Shown piece after piece: positions 1-11,600 of a stretch of 64,000 bases of DNA. Numbering within the stretch: position 1 is the first letter of the stretch; each line of letters starts with the position of its first letter. The translations under genes were made by a program, and so were the position numbers. Below the pieces are notes generated by a model. That model saw only the letters and a program-made list of their open reading frames with translations. It was not told the origin of the DNA and made no database searches. The stretch covers positions 3,268,159-3,332,158 of the forward strand of contig CACRXP010000001.1 of the NCBI GenBank assembly GCA_902702965.1, written 5' to 3'. Source of the DNA: Spirometra erinaceieuropaei. Taxonomy: Eukaryota; Platyhelminthes; Cestoda; Diphyllobothriidea; Diphyllobothriidae.

Positions 1-358
1 CAACTTAAAACTTTTTAAAACCGAGTGTAAAATTGAAAGAGGACGTAATTTTCTACTGAATGAGCAAAAGAATGAATAAAGTTGTGCATGTTTTCCATGA
101 AATATAATGGAATCTTTAAGGGAATCAAAAATCAATGAGAAAAATGCATGCTACGTAAGTAGTCATTTTTTACAGCGTATGGATTTTGCATGCGGCCAAA
201 AAGACATTTGTTCAAAAGCCGGCGTCCTGGGGTAACTGAATTATTATAGAATTATGTTGTATGATGATTGGTTATACAACCCTACTTAGTTAATCTTTTC
301 GAAACGGAAACATATTTCGGAATTTCGCTTAGCATTTCATGAGTTATCTTACCTACTG
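1..358 (+). mobile_element. Foldback MITE, right half (window-truncated)
   Basis: This is the right arm of the CAGT-ended foldback family seen complete at 42953-43949 and 56420-57411. Shared blocks include the segment around 'aaatgcatgctac' (about 143-155), a 'ccggcgtcctg' block near 219 and the terminal 'catttcatgagtta' ahead of 'cctactg'. The element ends at 358 and is followed by TA (359-360), as expected for TA-targeting Tc1/mariner-type ends. The terminus (CAGTAGGTAAG read inward on the minus strand) is a subfamily variant of the CAGTGAGTGACC end at 42953. The left half lies outside the window. It contains no coding sequence. Confidence 0.75.
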
Positions 359-1756
359 TATATGTTAGTGGTAGTTATATGTGTATATATATATGATGCT
401 GGGACGCTCACCATAGCGTTACTAGATATATTCGTCTCCCTTCGTGCCTTGGGGATTTAGCTAGAGCCCTGCAGACAGTCGCACAACGACTAATAGTATA
501 GGTAGGATGATATTACGTACAAAAACATCAGTCAGCCGTACCCAAACCCAGATTTACAATTAGGTGGGACGTGTCCTAACGGCCTTTCCAGGTTAGCAGA
601 TGAAACACAGCGGTCCTGCTTTTGAAGGGCCTTGCTCATGGAAAAGAACAAGGTGCACTTCAGACAGTCAATTTGCCTATTTTTAAAGTCAGATAGTTCC
701 AATACTGTCTTGCTTGCACTCGGGGAAATAGTCACGTGTTGGAGAAGATAGCAACATAGGTAAACAGTGTCTAGTCATTTTAAAACTACAGGTGTCATTT
801 TAGGGCTTAGGGCTCCGATACCATCCAGCTGGACTAATTGCGGAAACTTTCAACTTCCCTTCATAAATATGGCACTTATAGTAAATCAGTCTAACTGTCC
901 CAGTATATGTTGGTCATTGTGCAATGCTCAGGTGCCATTTTTCGCATCCGCCCACTATCCCCATCTCTGCAATGACCAGCACATCCGCAATCCATGCACA
1001 CATACGCACGTGTGCCAGACAGGAGCTTCAACCTGGGAGGCCCTTTAGTAACTACTTTTTGTTGTCTGAACGTTTCAAATGTCACCTACGGGACGCCAAG
1101 TAAAATAACAATGCGCACCACTCAGTAAAAATGCCAAAGGCAAGTGTCGTGACAGCAGTAGCCGCAAATGTTTTTTGGCGGCCCACCCAAGACGGCTGGT
1201 TTGCCGTACCCAGCCAGGACACCTAGCTCTCAGAGGACCTGTAGTGATCTTTGCGTGGATCAAATTGTGGTGGGGAGGGCTACGTTTCATCTACGACTGA
1301 ACCTCCCCCACGCATACATCGAGTTCCAGTAGTAAATATTAGGTAACACAAGTATGTGCCAGTTGCGATGCAAAGTTTCACTTTACGCGAGCCACACACC
1401 AGCTACTTATCAATTGGTCCAAGTCACATTGCACTAATCGGAATATAATGTGTATAAAAATGATCACAAAAAAAGAACATTTTAACTAGAGCTCGCTGCG
1501 GCATGAGTCTCAGTCCGACGGACCCAGTTACCTTGCCCGCCACGACCTCCCAGTTCGGAGCATTAAAGATGCTACAGTAACCGGAAGGCGCTTCAACTTT
1601 ATTGCTGTAAGGAAGGGCCGGCCCCACTCCCCCCTCTCCCCACCCTCATCCTGAACCAGGGACAAAAATGAGTCAAGTCGACGAGTAATGATGTCAGACG
1701 CAGTGGCAGTTTAGGTATTTGGTTCTCTTTTGGCTTTTTAACCGTCATCAATTAGT
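359..1756. other. No recognisable feature
   Basis: Short open frames on both strands show no splice-bounded coding character and no recognisable motif. I see nothing I can support here. Confidence 0.5.
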
Positions 1757-2130
1757 CATAGCCAACCCCAAGTGTGGATCACTTGAGATTTGAGCCCGGG
1801 ATCTTTGGTCATGGAGTTTGACACTCTTCATTTGAGCCACGGACCCGTTGCCCTGTCGGTTGTGATCTGAAATATCACTTATGACAGGTGGGCACTCACC
1901 TATCAGGTTACGGAACGTGTTCGTTCCGAGACTCAAGTGATCCACACTTGGGGTTGGGTAGGATTGGCTGATGACGGCTAATAAGCCAGAAATGGCCATT
2001 CCGGTCTCCCTTGTCCTTGTCGGTGCCATCTCACTTACGCCTACTATTAGTCGTTGTGCGACTGCCTGTGAGTGTTCTAATATGAGCCCCAAGGCACAAC
2101 GGAAGGAGCATGTTACGTAACCTGATCGGT
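1757..2130. mobile_element. tRNA-derived SINE family 1, composite of two opposed copies
   Basis: From about 1945 to 2130 the + strand carries the SINE body seen at 36765-37160: 'cacttggggttgggta', then 'gacggctaataagccag', 'ccattccggtctccc', and a distal part with 'gcacaacgg' and 'aacctgatcggtgaacg'. At about 1757-1860 the same head, including a tRNA-like block ('gtggctcaaatg' read on the minus strand), lies in reverse orientation. The two share the 'ccacacttggggttgg' sequence in opposite directions, so this is a tail-to-tail or rearranged pair. The 114-codon minus-strand frame across it is a by-product of the repeat, not a gene. Confidence 0.6.
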
Positions 2131-2815
2131 GAACGCACGTCTGTCATATTTGGTTCTTTGTCTCCAGCATACTACGCACGTGGTTGACCCCGCTTTGGTG
2201 GCCCAGCACACGAACACACACACGCCCATATTTCCTGTTTTGTTGTGAGGTTTTAAGTAGAGCCACACAGTTCTAATCTTCCACCGGCTTCATATCTACC
2301 TTTGTGACCGCAGAGAGAACTAAATGTGGTAGTGGTGTTTAGATGATGCGGGTCTATCTGACGAAACCTAGTCTGGATAAGAAGCCAATATGAGTTTTGT
2401 TTCGACGCGCATTCAAAGTCGCATCGATCTAGCCTGTAATAACTGATGTATTTGGAGAGGGGAGGTTGACTGCAATGACATTAAGTTAACAGTTTCCTTA
2501 TTTGTACAGTTTTATATAATAAAGGTTTCGCAGCCGAAGTAAATAAACTCACAGGTTCCAATCCGAATCTCCTGGACAAAGACTGCATTCCCTATTGAAC
2601 AGTTTTTTCGCCGAGGGTGAAACTATGTTTTAACAGCTTGAGCTGCGGAGGGGAAAAAGGGATGCACTGTTTTCTTTAATTTCTGTTTCGTCAAACTCAT
2701 TAATCAGGGCATTGCGCCTCTCGTGTATAGCGTCACATCTGGGAAAGAAAACCGGGAGGAGCAAAGGGTAAAAGAAGAAGGGGAACGATGACCTCCGTGG
2801 AGTAAATTATCTCCT
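2131..2815. other. No recognisable feature
   Basis: This spacer lies between two SINE pieces. I recognise no coding, RNA or repeat signature. Confidence 0.4.
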
Positions 2816-2965
2816 CTCTTGTCTTTGTCGATAATAACATTCTGCCTATATCATGCGCCGCTGCACAACTGCTGGTTGGCCCGAGAGAGAGCCGGTAAGG
2901 CACAAGGGAACGAGTGGGTTCCGTAAGAACGATCAGTGAGCGCCCCTCCATCAGATCATCTTTTC
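2816..2965 (+). mobile_element. SINE family 1, distal body fragment
   Basis: It matches the distal part of the family 1 SINE at 36840-36970: a 'tctttgtcgat' start, 'catatcatgcgccgctg', 'ctgctggttggcccgag', 'gtaaggcacaa', then 'gaacgatcagtgagcg'. The tRNA-like head is absent, so the copy is truncated. Confidence 0.7.
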
Positions 2966-5940
2966 TTATTCCTCCATGTCTACACCGGGGTTCAGCATCT
3001 TTTCTCTCGTCTGCGATTTATCAGCAGATTAATTAACTGCATACCTACCTATAACCTTCGGGTGCGATTAATTAGCGGTTAAGCCATCAAGAGTGTTAAT
3101 ATTCAATTTGATCATTAACCGAGAAACTAGTGTCAGGGCGACGATTTCCGCCTCAACAACTTAGTTCCGAGTTGGTTTAATTTCGTTGGAGGGAATCGTA
3201 CATACACCACAGGTCCATGAATAAATATGGTCCTGACTCTACTGATACCTTAAGAATGCGGTCGGCATGGTCCCCCCCCCCCTCCCATAGACGAGGAGCC
3301 CAATGAGGCTATAAAATAGAGAAGCTAACTTTTTCCCTTCCCCGTGAAAACAGTTGCTTACCAGTAGTCAAAAATCTGTGTTTTTACTCCGTTTTAACAG
3401 TGAACTCGGCGACTTATATCCTGACTGCAGTAAAAGTAGTTTACGTGTGCAGTACGCCCGCAGAAATCCCTAAAACACTCCTGAAGTTGGAAAAGGAACT
3501 GATTTTGGCAGCAATCTCAGGAGTCGTAATTAAACATCCTTCCGGTCCCCAGAGTAAATGACACACAGAGAACTTCTCCAAAAAACGTTCATTTCTTATC
3601 TTTTTCTTCTTTTGTAAATTTCATAAGTATCTCATTCTCCAGTAGCTTTTCATTTATAAAATCTTGTAGTTGGGAGGATTCGTTATTACGTTTTTTGGTA
3701 CGACAATCCTTCGCATTTTAGATTTAAAAGCTACATACTACTAATTTTCCTTAAGTCTTATTCATATAGCTCTCCGTTGTCTTGTAAGTAGGCCACCTGG
3801 TCTCTAAGAGAGCTTGCAGAGCATACTGATCGCGTCACGTACTTTTTAAATAACATGACATATCACGCCTTTTTCAAGCTCGGTATTTAAAGCAGACATC
3901 AGTTCCTGTGAGCTTAGTGTTTCGCAGGATCGTTTGTTCATCCTCCCCTGAAAATGAAATCAAATTTATTAAACTACCAAAAGTCTACTAAAAGCAGGCA
4001 GACTCGCAAAGAAGCCTTCGCCTATTCAATTTTTACGGGTTATCCTAAACAACTCCATTTAAATCTACTAAGCTAAAGTGTATGGACTGGCTTAGAATTG
4101 TGTTTCATGCTGGGAAAGTTTACAAGGTCGTCTAAGCAGCCTTCGCCATTTAAAGCCACATCGAACGGCTTCTTTTAATATCTCAAAGTTTTGACACAAA
4201 CTTTGTGCATGATCGTCAGGAGGATCGAGATAACGGATAGATCGATGTATAAGATAAGAAATTCATTGCTAGCGCAAATTTCTACGTCATGCTTGATTCT
4301 ACCCCCTACATCAACCTTAATTTCATTAGCTAGACGGAAAATTTATATAAAGATGTCAATGACAGAGCAATGTCATTAGAATGAAGGCGAGGAGTTGGAG
4401 AATGTAGTAAACCACGAAAGTGACGAAGCCACATCATTGACTGGTTCATCAGGGAAAGAAATAGCCAACTACTATGTATTTCACTTGTTTACACGCAGAA
4501 ACGCGAATTTAATGGAAGGCGACGTTAGCCGTCCGTTCATGTCATGGATAGATACAGTCTGTGAATGTTCCTTCGCACCAACGAAGGGATTATTTCTATT
4601 CCGCCTCGATGATTACATTTTTTTAAGCACTCCGAGTGATTTCAACTACTCCGTATACTAATATCGGTAGTAGGAAACTGCCGCTTTTTTGCCATGTTAA
4701 AACGTATTGATTTTTGATTGTTTGGTATTCTAGGACGTACTTTCATTTATAATTCAAGATTAAGATCTCTTGTCCAGGGGTCCTTACACCAAGAGAAAAA
4801 TTGGCCGAATAAGTGATGTCGGATTCAGAAAAAAAAACGGTTTTTGACACCCCACTGAGTATAAGCACTGCGGTGGGTAAACCGCTTCAGCTTGAAAATT
4901 TTCTGCAGTTTTTGTCTAAGCAAGCTGCGGCGGAGGTTGTTCTAACTTTGGGGACATACGAAGCTGTACTGGTGGATTTTACTGCTATCAAAGTTTTCTG
5001 TTAAATATACCGGTATGCTTTTAATGTGACCACCTTATCGGCGAACTTTTAATGTTCACATTCTACACGACTCCATTAGTTCAGGCTAACTTAATTGGTT
5101 ACCCACCAGTTTACAATCAGTTAAGCTTGAACTGCCCTGGGAAGTGTACCTGGAGAGGAGCTGGAATGGGGAATTTTTAGTATAGTAGCAATGTTGAGTC
5201 GGTTTTCAGTATCCTCTGCGAAATTCAGGAGGCTTTATATGATGGGCACATCTTCGAGTCCAACTGATGCCATTCTGCAGTCAGTGGAAAATTTATTGCA
5301 GTCCAGAATCTGCTGAAAGCCCAGTGCTGTGTTTTGTAAGATACTTAAAGACAGCGCCTTAACATTAGGTTCGTAGTTTGCAAAGGATAAGCCCGTGCTA
5401 TCGTGGATCAGGATGTACGTGGACCATCTTTCCTTGATATTTCCGATTTTCTTATGCAGAGTCTGTTAGTGTCGGGTTGCATTTCCTCATCGTCTGTGCA
5501 TGGCATAGTTTTGACGTTTGCATGAATCTGCCTTAGCCTAGCCTGGTGTTTTATTTACCTCCCTCGCCCTCACCTGTGTCCCAATTCGTCGTCAACAAGC
5601 TGTTACTTTCATACACTTTGACATAACGTTTTTTTGCTAGAAAGGCATCTGCTGTGATAATGCAGCTTCGAAGGAAGACGGCACCCTTTGACGAAGTCAA
5701 CAGTCTCTGTTTTGGCTCACGTTTTTACTAAACCGCGTTCCTAGGGATCCAGTGGTGGATGGGCTGAGAAATCCAAAACAGAGTAGAAAACGGAAGTAAG
5801 ATAAGAAATGGGATAAAGGACATAAGTTGCCAATATGGGCAGAGAAATACCGTTAGTACTTTCCGAAGAACACGAGTATTATTAATGCTAGTGGTTGCAC
5901 TGTATATAGTAGAGGTACTAGCAACACTACCGGTTGTGGC
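2966..5940. other. AT-rich DNA, no supported gene
   Basis: Two short + strand frames at 4395-4661 (88 codons) and 4813-5004 (63 codons) are open but show no homology, domain or convincing flanking splice sites. I do not call them. A cytosine run lies near 3271-3282. Nothing else is recognised. Confidence 0.4.
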
Positions 5941-5954
5941 AACAGTAACACAAG

Positions 5955-6025
5955 CAGTAGTAGTAGTAGAAGTAGTAGTAGTAGTAGTAGTTGTAGTAGT
6001 AGAAGTAGTAGTAACAGTACCGGTG
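5955..6025. repeat. Imperfect AGT/TAG trinucleotide microsatellite
   Basis: Repeated 'agt' units are interrupted by 'aga', 'ttg' and 'aac' variants. They generate poly-Leu and poly-Tyr frames on the minus strand that are artefacts of the repeat. The motif is the same as the much longer, purer tract at 23574-23736. Confidence 0.85.
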
Positions 6026-6837
6026 GTGGCATCGCGGGAGACAAATTCTTCTTTTCAGGCGTGAACCAAAATGACCGACCGCGCGTTGGTTGCGGCACAC
6101 CAAAGCTCCGACGAAGGACATGAAAGAGGAGACCGGTTGGGACATCAGTCACTTCGTTTTGACGCTAGCTGTTCCTGACGATTCTCCTGAGCTAGCCCCA
6201 ACTGGTCTTTTTTCATGCGGATATGCGGAAATCGGATTGTTACATTATTAGCCTGAATATTTGCGCAAAGTCAATAAAGTGACACCAGTTCTAGGTCCAG
6301 ACGTTCGAATTCACAGCATGTTTTTGCTCCAAAAAGATACCAAGGCCTATCTTGTGTGTGAGAATTCTTAAAATTCAACAAGAAGTCCTTTAAAACATTA
6401 AATCACCGATTTTCCATATTGAATTCGCGCATATAAATTTCCCACTGATCCAGTGATCAACTATTTCCGCCCTCTACTTTTAAGACAGAATCCTGGTGCT
6501 ACATTTCACTATTTCATCCACGCAATTGAAAGCAATAGCTCCTTAGAATCATTCCTGGATCCTAAAAATGTGCCTATATTTTCAAAAATAATATTTTAGT
6601 ATTAAAGAATTTTGGGGAAAAAGTTGTCATAAAATAACGGTTTTCGTTGTAAAAAAAGACCTTGTGCTACGTCCGACTAGAAATAAGCCGAGTTGCATTG
6701 ATTTCTCGAATGTTTGCTGATTGATTGAAGTCTTATCATACTTGTAGATGTTTTGGCAGATTTTGAATAATTCATGTTGACCCAACTGTGGAAAACTCGG
6801 TGCCTCGATGAATTCTAGGAGAATCCCTTAAGAAATC

Positions 6838-7065
6838 CTGCTTGGGCAGTCAACTTACTTTATCAGATTTGGTGGATTCCAGACGTTGCAGTAGGTTGGG
6901 CGGGTAACTTGACCCAAATGTGATTAAACTCGCATCGCCCGGTGGGGCCTCGTAGCTCAAATAGTTAGAGCGTTAGCTCTACTAAAGCCTTCACCTTACT
7001 GCGTGGATTCGCATCCCACCGAGGCGCCCAGTTTTTAACAGTTGGGTCATTATGAATGAATCATA
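6838..7065 (+). mobile_element. tRNA-derived SINE family 2
   Basis: A tRNA-like core runs from about 6948 to 7025. The A-box-like 'tagctcaaatagttagag' starts at 6953 and a degenerate B-box-like 'gtggattcgcatccc' lies near 7003. It has tRNA-like D-arm and acceptor ends ('gcctcg...cgaggc') but no convincing anticodon stem. About 110 bp of leader ('ttgggcagtcaac', 'ggtggattcc', 'gcagtaggttggg', 'cttgacccaaa') and a 30-40 bp tail match the reverse-strand copy at 63795-64000. A dispersed SINE therefore fits better than a functional tRNA gene. Confidence 0.75.
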
Positions 7066-8454
7066 TTTGGTTATAATCTCAAGCGAATACTTATAAAACC
7101 GTTTAGAACTGATTACGGGCTATTCTGTTCTTCCTGGGGCTTCGATTAAACTCCTAACAGATGGTTGCAAACTAGAGAGCACGGAGAAGTTATATCCCCA
7201 ATAAACTAAGACCGGGATGATTATTTTAGCCGTTTGTCGTCGTCGGTCTACCTTATAATCAACTCAAAGAAGGAAGACCTAGGTACCATACCTGACTTTG
7301 AATAGTCTGTATCGCATTCTACAGAACGCACGTTCTTGCTGGAGGATTGGGCGTTTCGATTAACGCCTAATGGCTGAAGTGCCACAAAGCAAATAGCAGT
7401 ATAATTATTTGTCATTTCCAATCGTATATGCCCTTTAAAACGTTCTGTCGCATTGTCAAGAACGATAACTATCGAAAAATTTGCGTTTAAACCTTTTTAG
7501 AATACACCAGAGGACTTATCTTCCATTGATCCTGGCCCTGGATAAGATGGCTTCAGCGTTACGCATTTCATGGAGAACCGGTTGGCATTTTGGAATCAAC
7601 TGCTTAAATAACCATGCAATATGCCGGGGACGCAAAAAACAGGCGATAAACCTCAAAATCAATGCGAATCCCACTTAACCTGCCTGTAGTAAATCGCTTT
7701 TAACTGATGTGCACAAAAACACCTTCATCCAAAGTTGGAAACGCGTTAATGCTACTTTGTGTAACAGTACAACGGCGAAATTACTCCGAGCAATGGGCGA
7801 AAAATCAATGGGCTGAAAATAACTGAGAAAGACGACACTGTTGAGTCCAGAGTTCATAAAGACACACAAAACATAAGATTACAAGCTCCTCCTTGAGCGG
7901 ACTTTCGAGGTCCTCAATATTGGTGTATAATAAGCCTATTGAAAGAGTGTCATCTCCCCAACAATACTATTGCGACGGAGTTTTTGCCCGCAATCCCTGT
8001 ATGCTTCCATGGGAATTTTTCCATTCAACTAATATCTCCAGGGTTTCTGAAACTAAAGAAGATCGCGGACGCACCTGAGGTGATAAGACTGCCTACTATA
8101 GGATTAGTTTTCGTCAAAAACTGCAATAAAATGTAGATACACGATCAGGGTGCAGGCCCAGCTTTGCGCGAATATGGGCATTGACTTCAAAAATAGTTTA
8201 TTTTGGTTATCTGGAGGTAACGCCTCATCTTTCCGAGCGCGTGCCATCATTTAACCTCCTGGAAGAATATTAAATACGGGCTTTAAAACAGAATTAAGCT
8301 AAGCATTTTCCTTTTTAAGCGTGAACCAATGAAGTGTCAGTCAGTTGAATATTTCTGCTGTCCGCCTACACCGAATAATCTGAGAGCTCAGCTGATGGAT
8401 TGGTTAGCCTAAATTTTTCATGACAAACTGTCTCGAATTTAGCTTTCATTGCGC
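7066..8454. other. No recognisable feature
   Basis: Only short unsupported frames are present. I see no splice-bounded exon with domain character and no known repeat. Confidence 0.4.
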
Positions 8455-8520
8455 CCCGGCTTATGCCGGAAAATAAACCAGAAACGGTCATTCCAGTCTC
8501 CCTTGTCCTCGATATTCCTT
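8455..8520 (+). mobile_element. SINE family 1 fragment
   Basis: The short core 'aaccagaaacggtcattcc' followed by 'agtctcccttgtcctcg' matches the middle of SINE family 1. Neither the tRNA-like head nor the distal body is recognisable. Confidence 0.5.
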
Positions 8521-8624
8521 TCACAATATTATACCTATGCTTTGGTGGTGAGGGCTGGGGATTTTGGTTGGACACGAGTATTGGGTGTGGTCATACGCTA
8601 AATTTCAGGAGGTTTGGGACCAGA

Positions 8625-8735
8625 CTTAAGGCTACGGTTAGTGTTGGAGATAGAACGGCCGGGTTAAGGGTTAGGGCTGTCACAGTTAAAGTTAGGCTTG
8701 CCCTTATGGTTGGGTTTAGAGTTAGGGTTAAAGGC
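8625..8735 (+). repeat. Degenerate telomere-like (TTAGGG-type) tract
   Basis: Variant units of the 'gggttagggt' type ('ggttaagggttaggg', 'gtttagagttagggtt') are interspersed with diverged spacers. This is interstitial rather than a chromosome end. Similar tracts occur at 11440, 12365, 13820, 15565, 25305, 46198 and 50125. Confidence 0.75.
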
Positions 8736-9324
8736 AGGACTCGGGAAAAGGTATCCTCTTTGAAGTTATCGCGAGACACCGAACGTTATACGGAGGGTCC
8801 ATACTTGCGTCCCACCGGGGCTTTGATGTCTGTAAACTCTTAGCTGCTGCCGCCGCTGCTACTACTGGCGTCATGTGTTGATCAGTGTATGAGGCGCTCT
8901 CCACGTTGGACGACAAATATCTACGCTTTTTAATAGATTCCCCTACCATCTGAAACTTCGTTGCCGGAAATAGCGACGTGAAGCTTTTTGCGGACGCATC
9001 TAAAAGGGTGTTTTATTACATACAATAAAATAAATATCAATGATGAAATTGCAGCTCACGATGATTTACAGCAGGTAGAAAGCATTCACCGATAAGTCCT
9101 CCGCTTAAAGTGAATTTGTTTGGGCATTACACAGTTACAAGCTAACTTCCCCCTTCCTTTCCCTAAGATAAAACAATGTTAAGACAAAAATACTCTTTGC
9201 CCTGAATTCACCGTAACGGAGTGCACATTGGTTTTACCCGCCTGGCGGCAAGACCTACTACCCCTTTTTACTTGTGCACCGTCCTCTGTCCTCCTGCCTT
9301 ACTCCTAAGTACTGTTCTGTCTCT

Positions 9325-9520
9325 TAAAGATCGCTGCAAGGCGAGCCTGCCAGTATTAAAATATATCTGCGTCAACGCATGTGGGAGGCCTCTTCAGCAT
9401 CCACCTTTGCGCGGTACTCAAGAGCGGTTGCAGATAAAACTGTCTAGACATGTTTCCGAGTGGTATGAGATAGGAGAGGGTGATCGCGTGCAGCTGGCAC
9501 GCGCCCGTTTTGGCTAGTGC
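9325..9520 (+). pseudogene. Degraded GIY-YIG (PLE-type) fragment, tentative
   Basis: A 98-codon frame (9221-9517) has a C-terminal half laid out like the PLE GIY-YIG segment at 51180-51336. A basic 'KDRCKASLP' stretch is followed by a Cys/Gly pair (VNACG), then 'ERLQIKLSRHVSEWY', which aligns with the 'RRLSKRMKEHLPAW' helix of the better copy. The catalytic Tyr-Val/Ile-Gly part is not visible, so it would be a decayed relic. This is weak similarity judged by eye and could be chance. Confidence 0.35.
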
Positions 9521-9814
9521 ATACTGGATGTCAGTGAGGATTTGAGCCATCGACGTCTCATCTCTCTCCCTCTCAGCATCTCCCAAATAGGCGGATCTTC
9601 ACTTCGAAGTCTTTGTATACAGTTGCTATCTTAGAAATAACATTAAAACTTCGACCTCGGTGCGCCTCATCTGCAGCACCGACGAGCAGTCATCATCTAG
9701 ATGTATCAGTAAATTACGCATTACCCTGCTTGTCTTACAAAGAAGATCGAAAGTCATGAAACACTAGGCAGACTTGAAAAGGGAGACACGATCGTTGGAA
9801 CAAGAGCTTTACTA

Positions 9815-9858
9815 GCCTGGCGTTTCGAATTCCTGCTCGAACCCATCATCAGGGGCAA
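9815..9858 (-). ncRNA. Decayed hammerhead ribozyme motif in PLE terminal repeat
   Basis: Read on the minus strand, the core CTGATGA (9846-9852) is followed by a helix-II-like segment and GAAA (9823-9826), then 'CGCC' and 'AGGC'. In the intact copies at 54546-54589 and 55529-55572 the cleavage region is CGTC. Here the T is C, which would break the A-U pair next to the cleavage site. It lies just downstream, in minus orientation, of a PLE coding fragment (10004-10176), the same order as in the intact element. It is probably inactive. Confidence 0.6.
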
Positions 9859-9929
9859 ATGCAGATAAGGGTGGTCCATGCACAAGGGGTTGCAGTATTT
9901 ATAGGATGCAGTAGCCATGCTACCGCATA

Positions 9930-10003
9930 NNNNNNNNNNNNNNNNNNNNNNNNNNNNNNNNNNNNNNNNNNNNNNNNNNNNNNNNNNNNNNNNNNNNNNN
10001 NNN
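9930..10003. other. Assembly gap (N)
   Basis: A run of 74 N lies inside a PLE remnant. Open frames crossing it are not real. Confidence 1.
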
Positions 10004-10176
10004 GTGGTGTAATGGCCGACATTCGCGTCGTTGATTGCTGCGATTTCATCAGGTGCGTTGGGTGTTGGTGTGATGATTGCTCGACCATCTGACGCGCTGA
10101 CCTGGGTGTTGGGATGAGTGCTCCCCTGTGCGCTCCCCGCGTGGCTAATTACTCCGCCTAGGCAAAGTCTCAGCAC
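10004..10176 (-). pseudogene. Penelope-like element ORF, 3' fragment
   Basis: The minus-strand translation matches, with diverged residues, the segment after the GIY-YIG domain of the copy at 54672-55553. Here 'LRLCLGG' and 'HAGSAQ' correspond to 'LRFSLGR' and 'HVGRAR', and 'ITPTPNAPDEIAAINDAN' corresponds to 'VTPASSTDDEIEVINDSD'. The frame is cut by the gap at 9930-10003 and continues toward the hammerhead relic at 9815-9858. The GIY-YIG core itself is missing. This is a dead copy. Confidence 0.7.
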
Positions 10177-11435
10177 GGAGCATGGAAGAGGAAGTTCACT
10201 GCACTTGTTAATGGACTGGGGGCCAGTAAGCCATGATTCTAGTAGCTAGGCAGAATTTGTCAGCAGACTTCCAAACTGGTGGGGCTTCGAAACTAATTTG
10301 TGGATAACGTGATTTTAAGTCGCGTTCCGAACAATGTCAGTGGAACTTTTGAGGAAGCATCTATCCGGGCACCTATGAAGATGATTTTCGAACGAAACCT
10401 GCTGGTTAAGTAGTGTGTATTTTCCCATTGGAAACGTATCTTATCAAAGGGATGTGCAAATAATTTACTTAGCATACGTGGTTTGTGGGAAAGTGCGTCC
10501 GCTTAGGGCTTATGTTTGAAGAAAAATTCACTCTAGCTTTAAAAGCTTACTATAAGTGGTGATTTTTGAGGCATTCGAACGACTGTTTGTGTAACCAATG
10601 TCCTCATATTGGCCAAGGCGCCCAACAAATAAGAAAGAATGATTTGTCTTTTTTGTCACTGGTTATCAGCACGAGGAGCGTTTTTATGGGGACATTTATG
10701 GTTATGTGAGCTCGTTGTAGAGGAAACGCGGCAAATTAGTAGGTTGAAATCTTCATAAGCAAACGCGCTTGGAAGCTTGCCTTCAGTGTTTGCAGGCATC
10801 TCTAGCATTTTGAACGTATAATACTCTAATTCCATAATTATAGACTTCTACAAGAGGTAAATGCTATGATGGGTATACTTAGGGTAACAATAGTGAGTAA
10901 AGTTGATGTATTTTTCTGTATGTGGTTGCTTTCATAAAAGTATTAAAAAATAAGGGGGAAATATATACTATTCATTTAGCGGTCATTTTAAAACGTGCCT
11001 TATACAAGTGGCAGGAAAGATCTTCATTTAAAAGCCGGTCTGCTACCCCTTGGGTTTTTTTCCTCGTGTCAATCACTTGTAGCCTCATTTGAGGAGGCTT
11101 TTGAGCTTGAAATTATTTCGAAAAATTTCGGCCAGTCCCTCATTTCTTTTGACGCATACTGTAAATGAATGCCCACTCCGTTGAGATATTTACCAACGCC
11201 TGATCCCCTTCACGCTTGCTGTTTTTCGAGTTACTATGCGGTTTCTGCAAGTCCAAGTCTCCTAAAACTACATCGGGTCTGTACAATCCATCTTCATGTG
11301 GCTCACTGAAGGAGGATTACAGGTCCCCTGCACCAGATTATCTCTGAAAATAACTTTACCGTTGGACACGGGACTGCCAACCCTGTACTGCAGGTGGTCC
11401 TGCGTTAGATTTCAGGGGAGACCCATTCCTGTGTT
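10177..11435. other. No recognisable feature
   Basis: AT-rich spacer without a supported exon, RNA or repeat. Confidence 0.4.
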
Positions 11436-11600
11436 GTAACTTTAACCCTGCCGCTAACTCACCTAACCCTAACTTTATCACTAATTTCCCTATTCCTAGT
11501 GATAGCCCTAACACTGCCCCTAAACCCAATCCTATCTCCCCCTGCAATTTAGCATAAGGTCATGGTGATATCAAATTAGACATCCCTGGAAGGATTCAGT
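11385..11600 (-). repeat. Dispersed element with degenerate CCCTAA tract
   Basis: Variant 'ccctaac' units (about 11440-11530) are flanked on the left by 'gtactgcaggtggtcctg' and on the right by 'tctccctgcaatttagca'. The right flank recurs at 12477-12495, and a related 'aatttgatgcaaggccac' occurs at 46267-46285. The left flank resembles 46150-46165. The telomere-like tract is therefore part of a dispersed repeat unit rather than an isolated telomeric remnant. Confidence 0.65.

Noticed and set aside
4395..5004. Two + strand frames of 88 and 63 codons
   Set aside because: No domain, no recognisable sequence, no convincing splice sites, and lengths within chance expectation for AT-rich eukaryotic DNA.
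6948..7025. Possible functional tRNA gene
   Set aside because: Promoter-box-like sequences and a D-arm are present, but there is no good anticodon stem, the T-arm is imperfect, and flanking leader and tail are shared with a second copy at 63795-64000. A SINE fits better.
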